From Anoplopoma fimbria (taxonomy: Eukaryota; Chordata; Actinopteri; Perciformes; Anoplopomatidae): a stretch of 64,000 nt of DNA. The translations under genes were made by a program, and so were the position numbers. The stretch is from the NCBI RefSeq assembly GCF_027596085.1, contig NC_072465.1:17686207-17750206 (forward strand). The letters run 5' to 3'. Under the pieces are notes generated by a model. The model was not told the DNA's origin, did not search any database, and saw only the letters and a program-made list of their open reading frames with translations. This document shows, piece after piece, positions 24,977 to 39,370 of the stretch; position 1 is the first letter of the stretch; each line of letters opens with the position of its first letter.

Positions 24977-26402
24977 AAATGTTGAAAAAAGTTGATCTGA
25001 TGAAGGTTTATATCTCAGACGAGTAAATTGACCTTAAGTGAAGATTATTTAATCAACTGAATGTGTTAAGTTTAAAGAACAGAACTGTGCACTGCAGATC
25101 AGTCCATTGACATATATATAAACCAAACTTCATACATGTTTCAGTGCAACCGTCAGTGTCCACTGGATGGATCTTCAGTCATTTTAAAGAAGTGACTTAT
25201 ATAGTCAAAAGCTCCAGATTAGCCAAGTAAGGGACCTTGAGTTGAGATGGCTTTGTCAAGTGCAATTTCCAAGGTCAAGAACTGTCAGCCTAATACTCCT
25301 TTATCCAGTATGTGATTGTAGCTCCAACCTCAGACCGGCTAAAGTTATGTAATGCTATTTAATCTATTGTGTGTGTTGCGTGGCCCTGTCTTAAAAAGCA
25401 CTGGTGAAACAGTGCGTGGGTGAGCATGTTAAAAAACACAACCACACATAATCCAGACATGACAAACACATCTCTACTCATGTTCACTGTGAAAAAAATG
25501 AGGTAATATGTTGTTTAAAGAGCATCCACTTGTTAAAAGTTGTTTAACCTAACAGCTATTTTTGTGGTTTTGTGTGTCAGTGGGATAAACGCTTACAATA
25601 CTGTAAATACAGAGAGGCATATATACAGTATGTGGGTGTATTTCCATTAACAATGCTCATTTACTCTTAAATTTAACCATCATAGACTCAAAAGGTGTAT
25701 GCTAAATAATTACGAGAGAATATATTGTACTATATTACTTATACAGCAGAGTAGGTATGTGCGTGGGTGGAGGTAACACTGTAGGATGAGGTAAGGTCTC
25801 AGTGGGTTACTGAACAACCTCTAGAGGAGACAATAAGAGGTTGTCAGGGGGCAAGAGAGAAGAGAGGCCAGATTAATGAAATATGAATGTGTTTACTGAA
25901 TAGCCGTCATGGCGGCCTACCGATGGCTGGGAGATATTTAAAAATACACAGTGCAGCTGATGGCTTCCTTCAACTACACTGCAGCGACCGCAGCCATCTC
26001 CAGACACCACTCTAATCAGCATACAACTCATCCCAATCACAATCACCCCGCAGAAATTATCATCATCGCCTTCTTCATCACCATTTCCATCCTCGCCATT
26101 GCCGCCTGTTCATCTACATTATCGCTTTCATCGCGCAACAGAATCACGCCACTGCAGGAAATTGAAGTTGGCCAGATCAATAAATACAATATAAAAATTT
26201 AATTAGCTGCCAAGATGAGGGGAACATGTGAAAATGAGTGTTTGGAGGCAAAGGCAGAGGTAACGCTATCCAGTCAAAACAATCAGAAAAACACAATTTG
26301 GACAGAGACGCAAACAACGTGGTGAAGGTGGCCAATCGCTTCCTGTTATGGATTTGAAAGTGAGTTAGAAGAGGTGAGGCACACATGCTTTGATGTGTGT
26401 AC

Positions 26403-26461
<59 letters not shown>

Positions 26462-28179
26462 TGTGTGAGACCATGACATCATTTCTGCAGTGTCTAATCA
26501 AGGAAAAGGGAAGCAGGCTTTTGCAAGAGGGCTGTAATGGAAACACAATTGACCTGATTTAATAGGAAAAACAGGATACTTGCCCTTTACCCACACTTTG
26601 TCAGAGACACAGAAAACCTTCACTACACCTGCAACGACAAACCGCTTCACCACCTGCAAACGGATCCGAATGTATCTCTGCTCTTTTGAAGTTTTATCTT
26701 TTCTCAGTGAAGGATGGCGATTCGGTGCACGGCAAAACTCCATCTGTTCATTTCAATATGAATGGGCATGTAAGTTTGGTGCTGCCGGAGCGGCAGAGAT
26801 GTGAAATTGAGGATGGCATGCAGAGCTGCCCCGACACGCAGGGTTAATTCAAACCGCCTTTGATGTCTGTCTGTGTGTGAAATGAGCTGGTGGACCAGAG
26901 TTCACACAAACACACGCCAGCACACACATACACGGCCGCGCGTGCATATACACGTGTTTAAAATCATCACAGCGAAAAAACTCAAGAGACCTCTCCTGTA
27001 GCCGCATGGATCCAAGCACACAGGAAATACCAAATACTGCGTAGCACCAAAACACCGATGAAAGCTCGACTTTACTGTGTCAGTGAGTCTTAAATCCATT
27101 GCACTGTTCAGGATTTCACTCCTGAGCATCCCTCCATAAATTCCCTCATATGCTATCCACAGCCACATGACAATGGAAGCTAAGCTGCCTGTAGGCAAAA
27201 ACAGACTGCTGGCTTACACACACAATACCTATGTAAAGCAGATACTGCAGCTTTACAGCAATAATAGTCCGAATGGAATTTTAACATATCTGTCTGACTT
27301 AGTCCTCGGTAGCCGGAAAGCTTGATCAATCGTTTTTTCTCAAACATATGATTGATTTCTGAATTCCCAAAGTTCCACAGCTATATAAATCACACCTATG
27401 CAGTCATTTGTGTGATTATATGCATTTAGCTTGAATTAAATTAAGACCAACTGTGCCATTTCCAAATACATGCTGAGTGATAGTAATTACAGTGCTGATG
27501 CTCATTTTAAATAGCAATGTCATATATAACTGCCACAACAATAGAGAAAAAAAAAAAGTCTGATTGCCAGAATTATTAATAAACAAACTGAGAAGTTGGA
27601 TGTCAAAGTCTGGCAATTATAAAGGGCCAACAATTCCATGGATATAAACAATGAGCTTATATAACCATCAATGATTGATCTTTTTTTTGTGGTAGCCTAC
27701 TTTTAAACCATTTGAAAGTGAAGCTATTATTAAAAACAGCAGCATTAACAATTTGCTGGCTCGAGAGAAAGCTACTGAACAGATTGATGAGAACACCAGT
27801 GATAAAAAGCTTTAGTTAGAAAAGACTGTAATATTGGTTGGGGGAATTGAAATGTTTTTCATAATGTTTTTCATTGTATGTGAAATAACCCCCCAAAAAA
27901 GTTAATGATTTTCTCTTTGTTTATAATCATTCCAACATGTGATGGTGAGTTTCAGGCCTTGTACTACATCCCCTGAGGAGAATCTTTCAGGTCTAGAAGT
28001 TTTAATGGTAAAAAAAAAAGAGGCAACAGACTGACATGTCCTTGTCTGTTTTTTTATAAAACTGTTGATGGTATAATTACAAGCAATATGGCAACTTTTG
28101 GTCACACTATTTGCTGTACATTTATGCATTTTGGTTGTAATGTAACTCCTCAAAATAACATTTCTATACTACTTATTTG
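24977..28179 (-). other. cacna2d2 intron 2, no gene seen
   Basis: Contains the GT microsatellite at 26405-26468 and a His/Ile/Thr-rich chance frame at 25951-26202 made from CA- and ATC-rich DNA. The block 25860-26200 is complex, but no coding signal was found. Confidence 0.5.
26405..26468. repeat. (GT)n microsatellite
   Basis: About 54 bases of GT, then one TTT interruption and a further short GT run. It creates false frames on both strands. Confidence 0.96.
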
Positions 28180-28290
28180 TAGAGCTGCCCCTTATGAGTT
28201 GATTAGTGGACTATTCTGTCATTTTGGTCCTAGTCGACCAAGATTTCATGGTTTCTGTTGAATGTTAATGAAGTGAACACGTCTTACCAA
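28180..28290. repeat. Fragment of a dispersed DNA-transposon-like repeat
   Basis: The phrases agagctgccccttatgagtt, gattagtggactattctgtc and ttggtcctagtcgaccaaga match, from memory, one terminus of a common fish repeat. Only one end is present. Confidence 0.5.
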
Positions 28291-31200
28291 GAACACTGTC
28301 TTCCCTCACTGTGTTTTTTGTGCTTAGACAATATAATGAAAACATGAATTATTTAGCTGAGTTTTACAGACACTTTCTGTATGAACATTTTGCAAGGGGG
28401 CTGATACTTAAGTTTTCTCGTTCCTATCCTAATCCTAATTCAGTTGGCAATACATTTTTCTCTAAATGTATGCTGTTGAAAATTTGTGGTAAACAAATGT
28501 TATTTCCAGAAGGAAGGGTTGGTACACTGAATGGATGAACTGTATGTGTTTGCAAATATATTTGTGCATGAATGCACATGCATGAGTACTGTATATGTGT
28601 AACACAGCGATTTTAGTGGTGGAGCACAAATCCCATCAAACAAGGAAGCCCTGGGAAAAGGGCCAGAGGCAGATATGAGAGTGAGTCTAGTTCGAAGCCA
28701 AAGAAGAGGGTTGTAGACAGGAGGGAGGAACAGCTTCTCTTCCAGGTTTTACATAAAACAGGAATAAAAATATTACGATCTGTGGAATTAAAAATATGTA
28801 GGTAGCACTCCTGAAGACCCCTCTCAGATGGCAGTAGAGATCAAAAGTGAAAAAGCTTTTCTAGGACTTCCACAGAAGCGTGGCGTTTAAGAAACTACCC
28901 ACTACTGAGTCAAGCCAATTAAAGTTATTCAGAACTGTGACCAATCAATCACAGACTAGTGCAGTTGGAGGAGGAGGAGAAAAAGAGGAGGACAAAACCT
29001 CTGGGACTTCAGCGCAAACAAACTCTCTCACACACACAAACGAACAGCTGTAAAAAAGAAACAAATGCATTTTGTTCACAATAGGAAGTAAAAGCTGCAC
29101 CTACCACTTCACACACAAAGAAGCACTCCCTCTGCAGTGGAATGAATAAAGCACTTCACACCTGGAATTTTCTAGGGCATCACGCCACTCTACATTACCA
29201 CTGCAACCCACTCAGGGAACAGTACCTGATTTTTTTTTTCTCTCTGTCAAGCAGAGATAGTACCAAAGATACGTCATGCGCTATTTGAAACATCAAACAG
29301 AAGACAACTGGAAATTACACAAGGATGCACACACACTGTGCAAATAATAGTGTAAAGAGACGGAGACAAGGAGAAAAGATTTTGCAGCGTAGGCAAAACA
29401 AAGCATCTTCCTCTGACAGGGCTGAAGCGTTAGCAGACCTCTAATCCTATTTTGACACATAATGCTATATTGTCTTCCTTTAAACACGTTCAAGGCCTTA
29501 TTTCTGCCCAGAAAAGACACTGGTAGCATGAATGCATCTGTTTTTTAGTTAGACGAGTACAGCTCGAGAATATCAGCGAGATTCAGACTCTCCTGTTTGT
29601 TCTGTGCGGTTTCTACCCCAGTGGACCTTTACAGCTTCCTCCTCTTAATTTAACTACTGTAAGAAGTTTTTAAAATGTGTCGAGGGAAAATGCGAAACTC
29701 TGCATAAGCAGCAGGCACCATGTATCACTGTGTATATACAGCCTTTATGAGACTGAGGAGTTAAAACTCTCAAGGTCAAAAGCAAACACTTGTGTTTCAA
29801 GGCAGAGATGTCTAGGAACTGAAATATCTGCTGCTGACAGTTTCAAAATAAAAGATAAAAGAAATACTACCTAATTAACAGAATCTTACCCTCAGAAATA
29901 ATTTGTGGAGGATTGATTTGAAATACACCTTATCATAAGATTGGCAGTTCATATTCAGTTCAAATTCAAATTGGATATGTTAATATTCTGGAGGTTCTGC
30001 AATGGTTCAACACCACACAAACTTTTTATAAATGTAAAATATCTGCACCGATTATGGTTACAACACAATACAAAAAATATTAATATATTTTAAAAAAATG
30101 AAACTGGAAACAGGGCAACAACACTATATAATCTGGATTTAGTTTTTCTAAACTGTCACATTTTTTACTGCAAAGCTATTTCAAGTAATTCCTTCTAACA
30201 CCAACCCCGGGATATCTGCATGCAGGGCTGCACTCTGCAGATATATGTATTTTCATTCATATAAACACCGCCAACCAGTGCCAGGCCATCAAGCCAGGGA
30301 GCTGAGGAATCCTTGTAACCTTCCCCAGTGTCAGAAAACCAATAAAGAGGCAGAAAAATAAATAGTGTGTGTTTGTGTGCCCTTCTGTTCTCCTGTCAGC
30401 CCACGGGAGTGTGAGTCTGGGAGTCACACAGGTGCTGACCAGCTCTACCAATGATTACCGTTCAGCTTGCTACTGGTGTTATGTGCCTTTAATGTCCACA
30501 GTTCATTTGTTGTGTGTTTTATTTTTGTTTTCATCTGGGGTAAACACACAGTTGGCACACAAACAGAGAAATGTGAGTTACACAGGGGTTCCACACAAAA
30601 TAAAAAAGCGGTTCGCTAACAGACCATGTCTAAGCTTTCATGGCCCTGATGTGTAACCCCGATGACCCCCTTTCCTGGTAATGGCAAATGCGATGTCTGA
30701 ATTGGAATGCAGCCAGGTTTTAAAATGGGACAGTACAACCACGAGGACAAATAAATGAATAGATAACGAGGTAAACAAAGCTGCACAATCTATTAGTGAT
30801 TATCATGTATCACAATAGAGCAATCATTGAACTTAGGGATGCTTTTCCCCGTGCCCGTGAAAAAAAAGACAGCTCACGCATTCATTTGAATCAGCCACGT
30901 GGTGGGGGTGGCTACGCAGAAGGCTGAGCAAAAAGCGTCGTCCTCTGGGAAGGAGCTGTTTTGGCCCAATCAAATACATGTTAACGCACTTTCCTTGTAG
31001 GTAACTGGGCATATTTTTACTGTTTACCTCAAAATCAAAGAAAATGGTAATTTTACAAGGCAGTAAAATCCTTTGTAATAACATTTTGTTTAGTCAGTGT
31101 TTTGGAATCTGATAAACCTTCAAATGCATCAATTTATTACTCAAACTGGACTTCCTGGATGCATTTTTCATTGTCTCACCAGTACTGGAAACTACCCACC

Positions 31201-34200
31201 CACACTGAAGCAATTCCTTGCGTGGTTCTGAAATGTTATCATTGAAGTATGTTTAGTTTCATTCTGCTTCAAAGGGGTTATATCAACTGCTACAAGAGAA
31301 CATGACCAACAACTAATTGCAAAGCTGACACAAGCATACATTATGTTCAGAAAAAAACACAACATCTATAGCTTTAAGTAAAGTTGACACAGCTTAGCTA
31401 AGTGCTGGAGTTGAAAAAAAGTCACAACATGAAAAGGCATCAGTGTCGGTTTTGGATAAACTTTAGTTTTTTATACCAGCTGACAAGGCTGTGGAGGGTT
31501 TGCTGATGCTGTAGATGTGCTAAAATAGCAGTCATTATTTATTCATTGATGTAAACATCAACATGTAAGACCTCAATAAAAGTAAACCGAGGTGCGTATT
31601 GATGGATGCCACACAATGAAGGGGATACTTAGGACGAGCCAGGAGGAAAGAAAAACAGAGCCAGAGAGTAAACTATCTATCCTGCAGAAATAGCCTGTGA
31701 TGTTTCAAAAAGCCAGATAACAAGCTGTTGTTGTGTAAGGTCCAGGCCTGAAGATGGACGAGAGCTGAGAGGGGAGCTCTCTCTCTCTCTCCTTTAAAGG
31801 GAACTTCTCATGGTGGGAGGAGGGACCTTCAACTCTCCCTGTAAACTGTCTACAGGCAGCAGGAGCTTTTAAATCAAGAAACAAATGGCACTGATCAGCT
31901 CTCACATCATCGTCCACTGATAGTCACTGGGGGGGGGGGCTGACATCAGCTCTGGAAAGTGAGTGGAAGGGGGTTGTGGGGTGAAAGCAGGGGTGATGTC
32001 TAGAAGCGCTGGGCATTTGAGACAGATTATTGGAAAATTTCTGGTGTCAGCGATAGTGAGTAAATCCACCAGTGCTTTACTTTATAGAGATATCTGTTTG
32101 TTAGAGCAGGCTGTCTTATTTTTTCTAGAAAGCAGCAGGGAGTTGTGTTCAGCCTGCAAACAACATCTCCCACAAGTCATAAAAACATACATGTGCACAT
32201 TAATTTGAACCAGAGGCTTCAGTGATGTTGACGTAAAAAAGAAGTTTCCAGGGGGGACTTCCAGGGAGCGCACACACACACACACACACACACATGCAGC
32301 CATGAGCATGCACACACACACTGGAAGCACTAAAGGCAAGAAAGCATGTGTTGAAGGGAGATAAACCTGCAGCCAGCATGAGGTCAGCGGGCCGACGGAT
32401 GTAGTGTTGACCACCAGTGAAAAGAGACACACAGAATGAAGGGCAAAAGTGCAGTCAAAAAAAAACATACTTGGTGAAGTAGAAGATTCAAGCTCAGGTG
32501 AAAACTGGATGAATACCACGTCCATGAATCGGCACTCTGTCTCTCAGCCCTGCTTCTACCTGTGGGTATATTGATCGGGATGTGCGTCTTCTCAGGTTTC
32601 CAGTAATCAAGAGCGGCAAACAGCAGGAGGAAGAGGAGGTGGAGGCGCGGCAGACTGATCCTCAGAGTGCAGGGTGGTAAAGTGCCGGGCGGAACCGAAG
32701 GGTTCAGGAGCAGTCATGTGCACCGGGATAAATTATTCATGCTGATTAGACTCTTCTTATTGAAATGAATCTGAGAGTTCAACACGTGTTGCATGGCATC
32801 GCCATTTAAGAAGCTTGCTTAATTGAAGCCGTGACTCTGTGTGAGTGTGTTTTGCTAATTTGAAGGTGTGGTGGTAGAAGGTAACTTAGTACTGAATCAA
32901 AGTTCATTGAATATTTGTTATACTTAATTCTACTTCAGAGGGAAATATTTTACTCTAAAATACAATACATACAGTACTTTCAGGCTGATGACTCTTTAAA
33001 AAAGCAGCATCTCATCGCGGTTCCTTGTCATGTTTCAGATGTTTTGGAGTTTTTAGAAGGACCACCAAAAAGAGAATTCCCCTTTAAACTGTGTCGGATG
33101 CTTTCATCTAAATAACTGTTCATTGACCAAAAAGGTAAACTTATCCAATGTCTTACAAAAGAGCAAAGATTACAGTCCAAAAACTGAATACACAATTTGT
33201 GCAGCACAACTTCTTTCTTACTACACTAATCATCACACGACCCTTTAGATGTATTTTCTGTGGGAACCACTGTACTAACCACCCATCTGTATAAAGGTGA
33301 GTAGTTAAAACTAGCTCCACTCTCACCAGCTACAACAGGAAAATGCTACTTATATAGTAATCTTATAATGTCATTACAATTATTTATCAGACACAGGGAA
33401 CATTCTACTCCAGAATGAGAAGTTTTACTTGTGATGTACATTAAGCTGATAATACTTTCACATAAGCAAGACATTAAAGATCTGGGTACTTGTTCATCCA
33501 GCATATCTCTCTGAGTATAGTTATCATACAGCTACAGTTAATACATTGAACATGTGTCCACAGGTGTCTAAATATGTACATAATGATATTATCTCTGATA
33601 AACCATCAAACTGCTGTAATGACAGTATGTGGGTGTAGGCGCTCTCTCATGTGTGTCTATTTAAACTGTTCTGTAAAAGCCTGAGGATATGGAAACAATG
33701 CAAGTGTCCACCGCCGCCTCTCATCACCACATACTGTAACACATCAAACACGGCAGCACACAGGATAATGAGGAGGATAAGGACTATAAACAGCATTCGT
33801 CTGCTCACATTTAGATTTACCAATTGCTCGTCCCTCCTCTCTATCATTTCATCCATCTTAAGTAGTTAGATTCTAAATATACACACAAAACCGCCTGAAC
33901 ATCCATCTCAATTGTCAAGCCATTCTTCATCCTTTCTCTCTCTTTCTCTCTCTCAAAAAACCCTCCTCCACTCTAAAAGCCGCCCACTCTCCTTGTCTAT
34001 CTGCGCTCCACGCTCTTCCATTCCAAACTTCCAACTCCTCCGATACATCACTCACCCTCCACCTTCCCTTCACTCCCCTGGGGAGGAATAACATCTTGAC
34101 CAAACCGGGGCAGACGTATATTTGAATGTGATTTTAAACAACAATTTAAATAACTTCAGTTTTATTTATTTTTGAAATATATATTTATATACTTGAAACT

Positions 34201-34984
34201 GGCAGTATGCAAAAAACTAAAACACATCAAAACATTGTACATCTCTGGCTTTTTTCTCAGCTATTTTTGTGCTGCCCTGTCTCGGCCTTTCTTTCACCCG
34301 CTACCTCGCTTGTCAGACAAAATAAAAATCTCAACCGAGAGAAACTGAACAGACCACATTATATTCAACTTACTTCCTTGTCTCTTTCCATGTAAGACAA
34401 ACTCGAAAATAATTTGCACACACTTTACATTTTTTTTGTCTTGGAGAATAAACTGCGCATGAAGAGGAAGGGGGCGCAGAGGGAGGCAATCTTGTTACCA
34501 GCCGGCATAGCCCTGGGAAGATTTCTATCAGACACACGTATAGAGAGAGGCATCCATTTAGAAAATGGCTTTTCTAGGCATGCTGGGCCATTTAGCACAC
34601 CCTGTGACGACTCCTGTTTGGGGCCATGATAAATGTTCTTTCACACCCGCTCTGTGCACGCTGTCAGGCCAGCACGCACACGCACACACAGCCATATGGG
34701 CATCCTACACAAGCCTTTAACTGGAATGGACTTAATATTTTTTAGACAGTCTGGCTTCACTAGGTTCGGCCCACGGAGAAAATCTTCAGCAACATGTAGC
34801 CTCAATTAGTTTAAATCCATGGAGCAGAAAGCACTTAACGTCATGTCAACATCTCAACTCTATGTCTGGTTAAATTCAGGATTATTCAGCTGTGTCCAAG
34901 TTTTACAACAAGCAGTCAAGAGACATAATACAATTTTTAAACCAAAAATACAGAACATCACACTAAATATCATGTCGCTAAAGC
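28291..34984 (-). other. cacna2d2 intron 2, no gene seen
   Basis: No exon is supported. It holds short CA and CT tracts (32270-32294, 31777-31793), a (G)10 run near 31930 and one block at 32725-32870 that looks regulatory. The 147-codon minus-strand frame at 32082-32525 crosses the CA repeat and is not credible. Confidence 0.45.
32725..32870. promoter_or_regulatory. Candidate conserved non-coding element in intron 2
   Basis: A dense run of homeodomain-like cores and related motifs in non-repetitive sequence: aaattattcatgctgatta, ttcttattgaaatgaat, cttaattgaagc, ttttgctaatttgaag. An E-box-like cacgtg also occurs in aacacgtgttgcatg. Composition and motifs suggest an enhancer; conservation is untested. 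Confidence 0.28.
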
Positions 34985-35235
34985 AATTACTCAACTAATT
35001 GATTAGGTGACTGACACCTCATTTTTCAAAGCAAAAATACAAAACATTCCTGGATTCTAGCTGCTCATTTGTGAGGATTTGCTTCTTTGGCTTATTGGAT
35101 TGTTAAGTCGATATCTTTTGGTTTTGGACTGTTGGTCAGACAAAACAAGCAATTTGATGGCAGCTCCTTGGACTTTTGGAAATTGTGAAGGACATTTTTA
35201 TACTATTTTCTAACATTTTAGGTATAAATCAACTT
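34985..35235. mobile_element. MITE-like dispersed repeat copy A
   Basis: Contains actaattgattaggtgactg, gcaaaaatacaaaacattcc, gtgaggatttgcttcttt, ggttttggactgttggtcag and acaaaacaagcaatttga. These are diagnostic phrases of a very common percomorph element recalled from memory. Related copies in this window are at 48370-48540 and, in the opposite orientation, at 49941-50262. Confidence 0.75.
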
Positions 35236-36361
35236 ATCAAAAACAATGCCTCTCCAAGTTTAGTTATTTTATCCAAGTTTCAGGTATATTGAAGGATGAC
35301 ATGCTCATTTATGAGTTGAGAAAAGTCTTGTTCATCACATGCTCTTAAAACCCTTTCAGAAACCTTAAAAAATGCATTGTCACCTAGCTTTAATTAAGAT
35401 TGGTTTACATAGTTGGTTAAATAATGACATTTTGAATACTGCCTACAGATATGAATATATGCTTTCACCACAAACTAGGAAATACAAATATTTTTAAGGG
35501 GGAAAATGATCTGCTGTGTGGTTTGTACTGGTTGAGTTCTTAAAATCAACCTCTCTCTATCATGCAGTGTGAGTCTCCGCCTGATATCCTCTACTGGTCA
35601 CTAACCTTTACACCAGCACCACCGCTGTCAACTCACTTTCTCCTTTCTGGGATCCATCAATGTCCCCAACACACCAACAGCCATCACACTAACCACTGTT
35701 ACTGCTAGCATTAAAGTCGCCACAGGCGTGGTACCGGCTGGATGAATCACACTCACCCATACAGCAATAATGAAGCATTTATCTCAGGGTGCATTACAAA
35801 CCCTGGAAGCACGGTGAACATGCACACATGGCAGGAATATGATGAAACAGTGTCAATCACACTCTGCTCAACCATCTGCTCTACCACAAGACAGACACGT
35901 GTTACGCACAGCCTCATATGAGGACACACAGACACAAACAATCAACACCATATTCTGCTAAATGTGTCATTTTGTGCTATTACTTTAAAACCTTATGCTT
36001 TTTCAAAATAGCTAAAAAATGTGTTAATTTGTTCAAATTATTTTACTTGTTTTCCAGTATACCTTTACTCAAAAAAAATCGAAGTATCAAGAGATTAGCT
36101 GATTTACAAAAAATAATTCTTAAAAAAGAATGAATTACAGAAAAAAAGTACATTTACAGAAGTAAAAATATCTCAGAATAGAGTTAATACAAAACCCAAA
36201 TGTCTTTAAAAGAGGAAATGTGCTCGTACAAACACATTGCATCCCAGACAAACACGCTCACACTTGGGAGCTTATGTTGTACAACCTCGCCCAGTGAAAT
36301 CTTTCTGATTAATAATGCAGAAAAAAGTGCCGCGTCACATGCAAGTATGACGTCAACTCAC
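35236..36361 (-). other. cacna2d2 intron 2, 5' end next to exon 2
   Basis: AT-rich intron leading to the donor of exon 2 (gtgagt at 36361-36356). No other feature is seen. Confidence 0.6.
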
Positions 36362-36443
36362 CGATCTCATCTGCTGAGTTCCGGTGACGTGCTGCAGAAC
36401 CTTTTCCAGCTCCTTCTCGATGCGTCCGGCCCAGTGAATCATC
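36362..36443 (-). CDS. cacna2d2: Alpha-2/delta calcium channel subunit, coding exon 2
   Basis: The exon is 82 bases. It follows an acceptor with a pyrimidine-rich tract (ttttattttcccag) and a plausible branch site (ctaat) about 20 bases upstream, and it ends at ATCG|gtgagt. Its first base completes the Thr codon left open by exon 1. It then encodes 27 residues: MIHWAGRIEKELEKV, then LQHVTGTQQMRS. The tryptophan followed by an amphipathic, charged helix and a Gly-x-Gln-Gln segment is the conserved start of mature alpha-2/delta proteins, leading into the VWA_N region. It ends in phase 0, matching exon 3. The exon length and phases agree with the exon structure I recall for mammalian CACNA2D genes. 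The HWA motif favours CACNA2D2. The plus-strand frame across this stretch is only a shadow. Confidence 0.87.
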
Positions 36444-37620
36444 CTGGGAAAATAAAATTAGACATTTTCAATCTGCTTCACTCGACATTATCACCTGAGC
36501 ATGTCATCATCATTCATTTCTCTTGTCATGGGATGTGAGTGAGTGTGTTAGTAGGATTGTGTCAGAAAGAGTCCCTCCCAATCTTTGCGTATTCTCTTGT
36601 CAAACTGCCATACTCTCCCCCTTTTTTAAGGACCCCTATCTGGACAGATCCGTGTCCTGCCTCTCCTAATGTCTGGGTTAATCATCGGCAGCTTCCCTCC
36701 TCATCACATATTGCATATATCTGGTCGGCCCTGGCAGGACTGGTAGCGAGCGTGCTTGTCTTGGCCTCGGCTTGGATCAGCGGCTCTGCAATAAAACTGC
36801 TCAGGTCTGACAGAAATGCACCCTAAGCAGGAGCTGATCTCCGTTAGACGGAGCCAAGTTTGGAATTAAGAGATCAAACGGCTCAAGCTCATCACTGTAT
36901 ATCTCCCAGCAAGCAACAAATGACTTAATGGATCAAGATTTTCACTAGATTACTTTAAAGCAGCAGCAAGAGGCTAACCTGCCAACCTGGATACAAGCTG
37001 AACAATGCACAAGTATGGCCAACAAGAAATTCTCAAAAAAACATTATGAAGGCTCATCTTTCAGCAATCAGATGTGTGTCATGTGTTTGCGAGCCATCCA
37101 CTGACTCTATGCCAACCTTTTCCTTTCAGCAGTCTGCAGATAATAGCTAATCACTAGCATCAACAACACAGCAGAGTCGTTTGTCTTTTAATATGATGAC
37201 TGAAACAAATGTCATCTTTAAATGTCAGATTTGCTCAGAAGACAAGAGGGAAGACGGATTTATTTCATTTCACAAATCTGCCGAGTAGTGACAGCGCTCG
37301 CCCTAATCACAAAGCCAGAGCGGGCCTCATCAGGAGTTTAACAGCAGAACAAACACACCAGGCACACTGGCTGTGTTTACGGGGGGACAAGATTAAGAGC
37401 AAGCAACAGGGCCTCCTAAAGGACGGAGCAGAGCGGGGACCGCCGGGGAGAGGCCGCCGACTATGAAAAGGTCACCTCGACATGAAATGAAAACAAGCTT
37501 ACAGTGAGAGTAGAGCCGAGGAGGACGCAGTGATACTAACAGTGAGGGACAATACCTCTGCCCCAGGCCACGCACACTTCTTACACAACTTCATTAGTCT
37601 ACACACACGCTGTGCATATT

Positions 37621-37624
<4 letters not shown>

Positions 37625-37714
<90 letters not shown>
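37625..37714. repeat. Compound (GT)n(AT)n microsatellite
   Basis: About 75 bases of GT run directly into tatatatatatata. The frame 37530-37757 over it is an artefact. Confidence 0.96.
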
Positions 37715-37784
37715 CAGAATGACATGCAGTAAGAGGGTCTTATTTCTTATATTTTAAGTATATGTAAATACACATATACCATAG

Positions 37785-38050
37785 AGCTGGGCCATTTCGG
37801 TAAAGCAGCACAATATTGACTCAATCAATCACCAGAAGATTTTAGATTTGATTATGCTAAATTGGGTATTACTGATTTCATGCAATACTTATAAATAATT
37901 TAAACTAAGCAGGTAAAAAGTAAACCCGGTTCAGTTCACTCAGCTGGATCTTAAGGCTGGGCAATGATATAATAGTGACGCAATTCTCAAAACAATAGAT
38001 CTTTAAGACAGATGTGTAAATTAGTGATAACATGGTGACAGTTTTTTCAG
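37785..38050. repeat. Possible fragments of a dispersed repeat with gctgggc-type ends
   Basis: Two phrases, gagctgggccatttcgg near 37786 and ggctgggcaatgatataat near 37954, resemble starts of a fish repeat family recalled from memory. The interiors are too diverged to define borders. Confidence 0.3.
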
Positions 38051-38052
38051 TT

Positions 38053-38325
38053 AAAGCTACTACAAGGAACTTTCATTTTGTGTTGATTTTGGCGCCCCCT
38101 GTGGATAAAGGTGGTAGTGTTCCTGAGCACCAGATTCCCTTTAGAAAACCGCTCATTTTACTGCAGCAGGGTCTGACAGTATGCTCCTCTCAGTTCTGGT
38201 TCTGGTTCTCCTATACGTTCCTTCCCTCCAGCGGGCCAAGCAGTACTGGTGAACCTGCATGATTTTGTTGGATTTCGCCGGAATCGGACCCATTGGCACC
38301 GAAAACAAGCATTAAGAATAACTTT
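38053..38325. repeat. Dispersed fish repeat with a gcgccccctgtgg core
   Basis: Contains ctactacaaggaactttcat and gattttggcgccccctgtgg, a phrase I recall as highly repeated in teleost introns and flanks. There is no coding capacity. The borders are approximate and the class is unassigned. Confidence 0.5.
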
Positions 38326-38550
38326 ATAGAAATAGCCAATCTTCTCGCTGATGGTCTTGTTTACTTATTAAGGTTGTATAGAATCTTCAGTGTTAAATTG
38401 AGCCTATTTCATAACCAGTTAAAAGTTTGACAAAAAAACATTTGAGTAAATAATAACAAAAGATATAGTAAAAGATAATAAAAATAGTAGTTAGTGCAAC
38501 ATTAATTTTGCCCATGTTGCCCACCTCAGTCAGAGACAATTAAGAAAATT

Positions 38551-38760
38551 TAATGAGTTCGGAAGAACACCATGTGTGTCAGCCACACACTGTTACTATG
38601 TTCATCCAATGGATCCAAGTGCAAAGCTGATATATCTTGAAAGGCAGAAAGTGAAAGGTGGATTATTGAGTCCAGTAACATCATCCTTTCAACTGTGTCA
38701 AAATACCGTGATAACAAAATACTCAGGCGACATTCAGTTTCGTATCAAAATAAAACGTAC
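38551..38760. repeat. Diverged direct repeat, copy 1
   Basis: Aligns with 39371-39570 in the same order: aatgagttcgga, tgtgtgtcagccacacac, caatggatcc, gtgcaa, ataacaaaat and a closing gtttcgtat. See the second copy for the counterparts. Confidence 0.6.
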
Positions 38761-39370
38761 AAACATGTACCAGCTATACAGACACACATGCACACATCTG
38801 CCTTATCACTCCTTCATCCTGTTGCTTCCATTTTTTTTAATCAATTTCATTACATTGAGTTTGTCAAGTTCAATCAATAACACACTTATATATGCAGACT
38901 GATATGAATTATATAAGTGACACGCAGAGTCAACAATGGAGCCTTAACACAACTGACCTGCATCAGGCGAGATCACATAAAGTTCTTATTTAAAGGCCCT
39001 TTTGTAAAAATGTTGTATGATAACTTGAGATTTATGTTGTAATAATTCTAAATCAAAAGAGAATTTCACAGTCCCGAATGTGCAGAACCCTCACTTTAGT
39101 AACCACTGCAGAGCTATAAGGAGACGCTTGTTTGGTAAATGATATGCACTATTGCGGCTTAATCTTTAATGAATGCTTGGAGACCCTCTGTGTTTAGAAC
39201 GCTGTGATCTCTCTTAAAAACGGGGAAGTTGTCACTACATGAAAGCAGACTCATGCTCTCTGGCTCTTTGTAGTCTGATGTGGTATTTTTCTATTTGGCG
39301 CCTGTGTTTTTACTATTTTCTGTGTATTATGATTTATGTTAGAAACGAAACATTACGGGAAAATGTGATG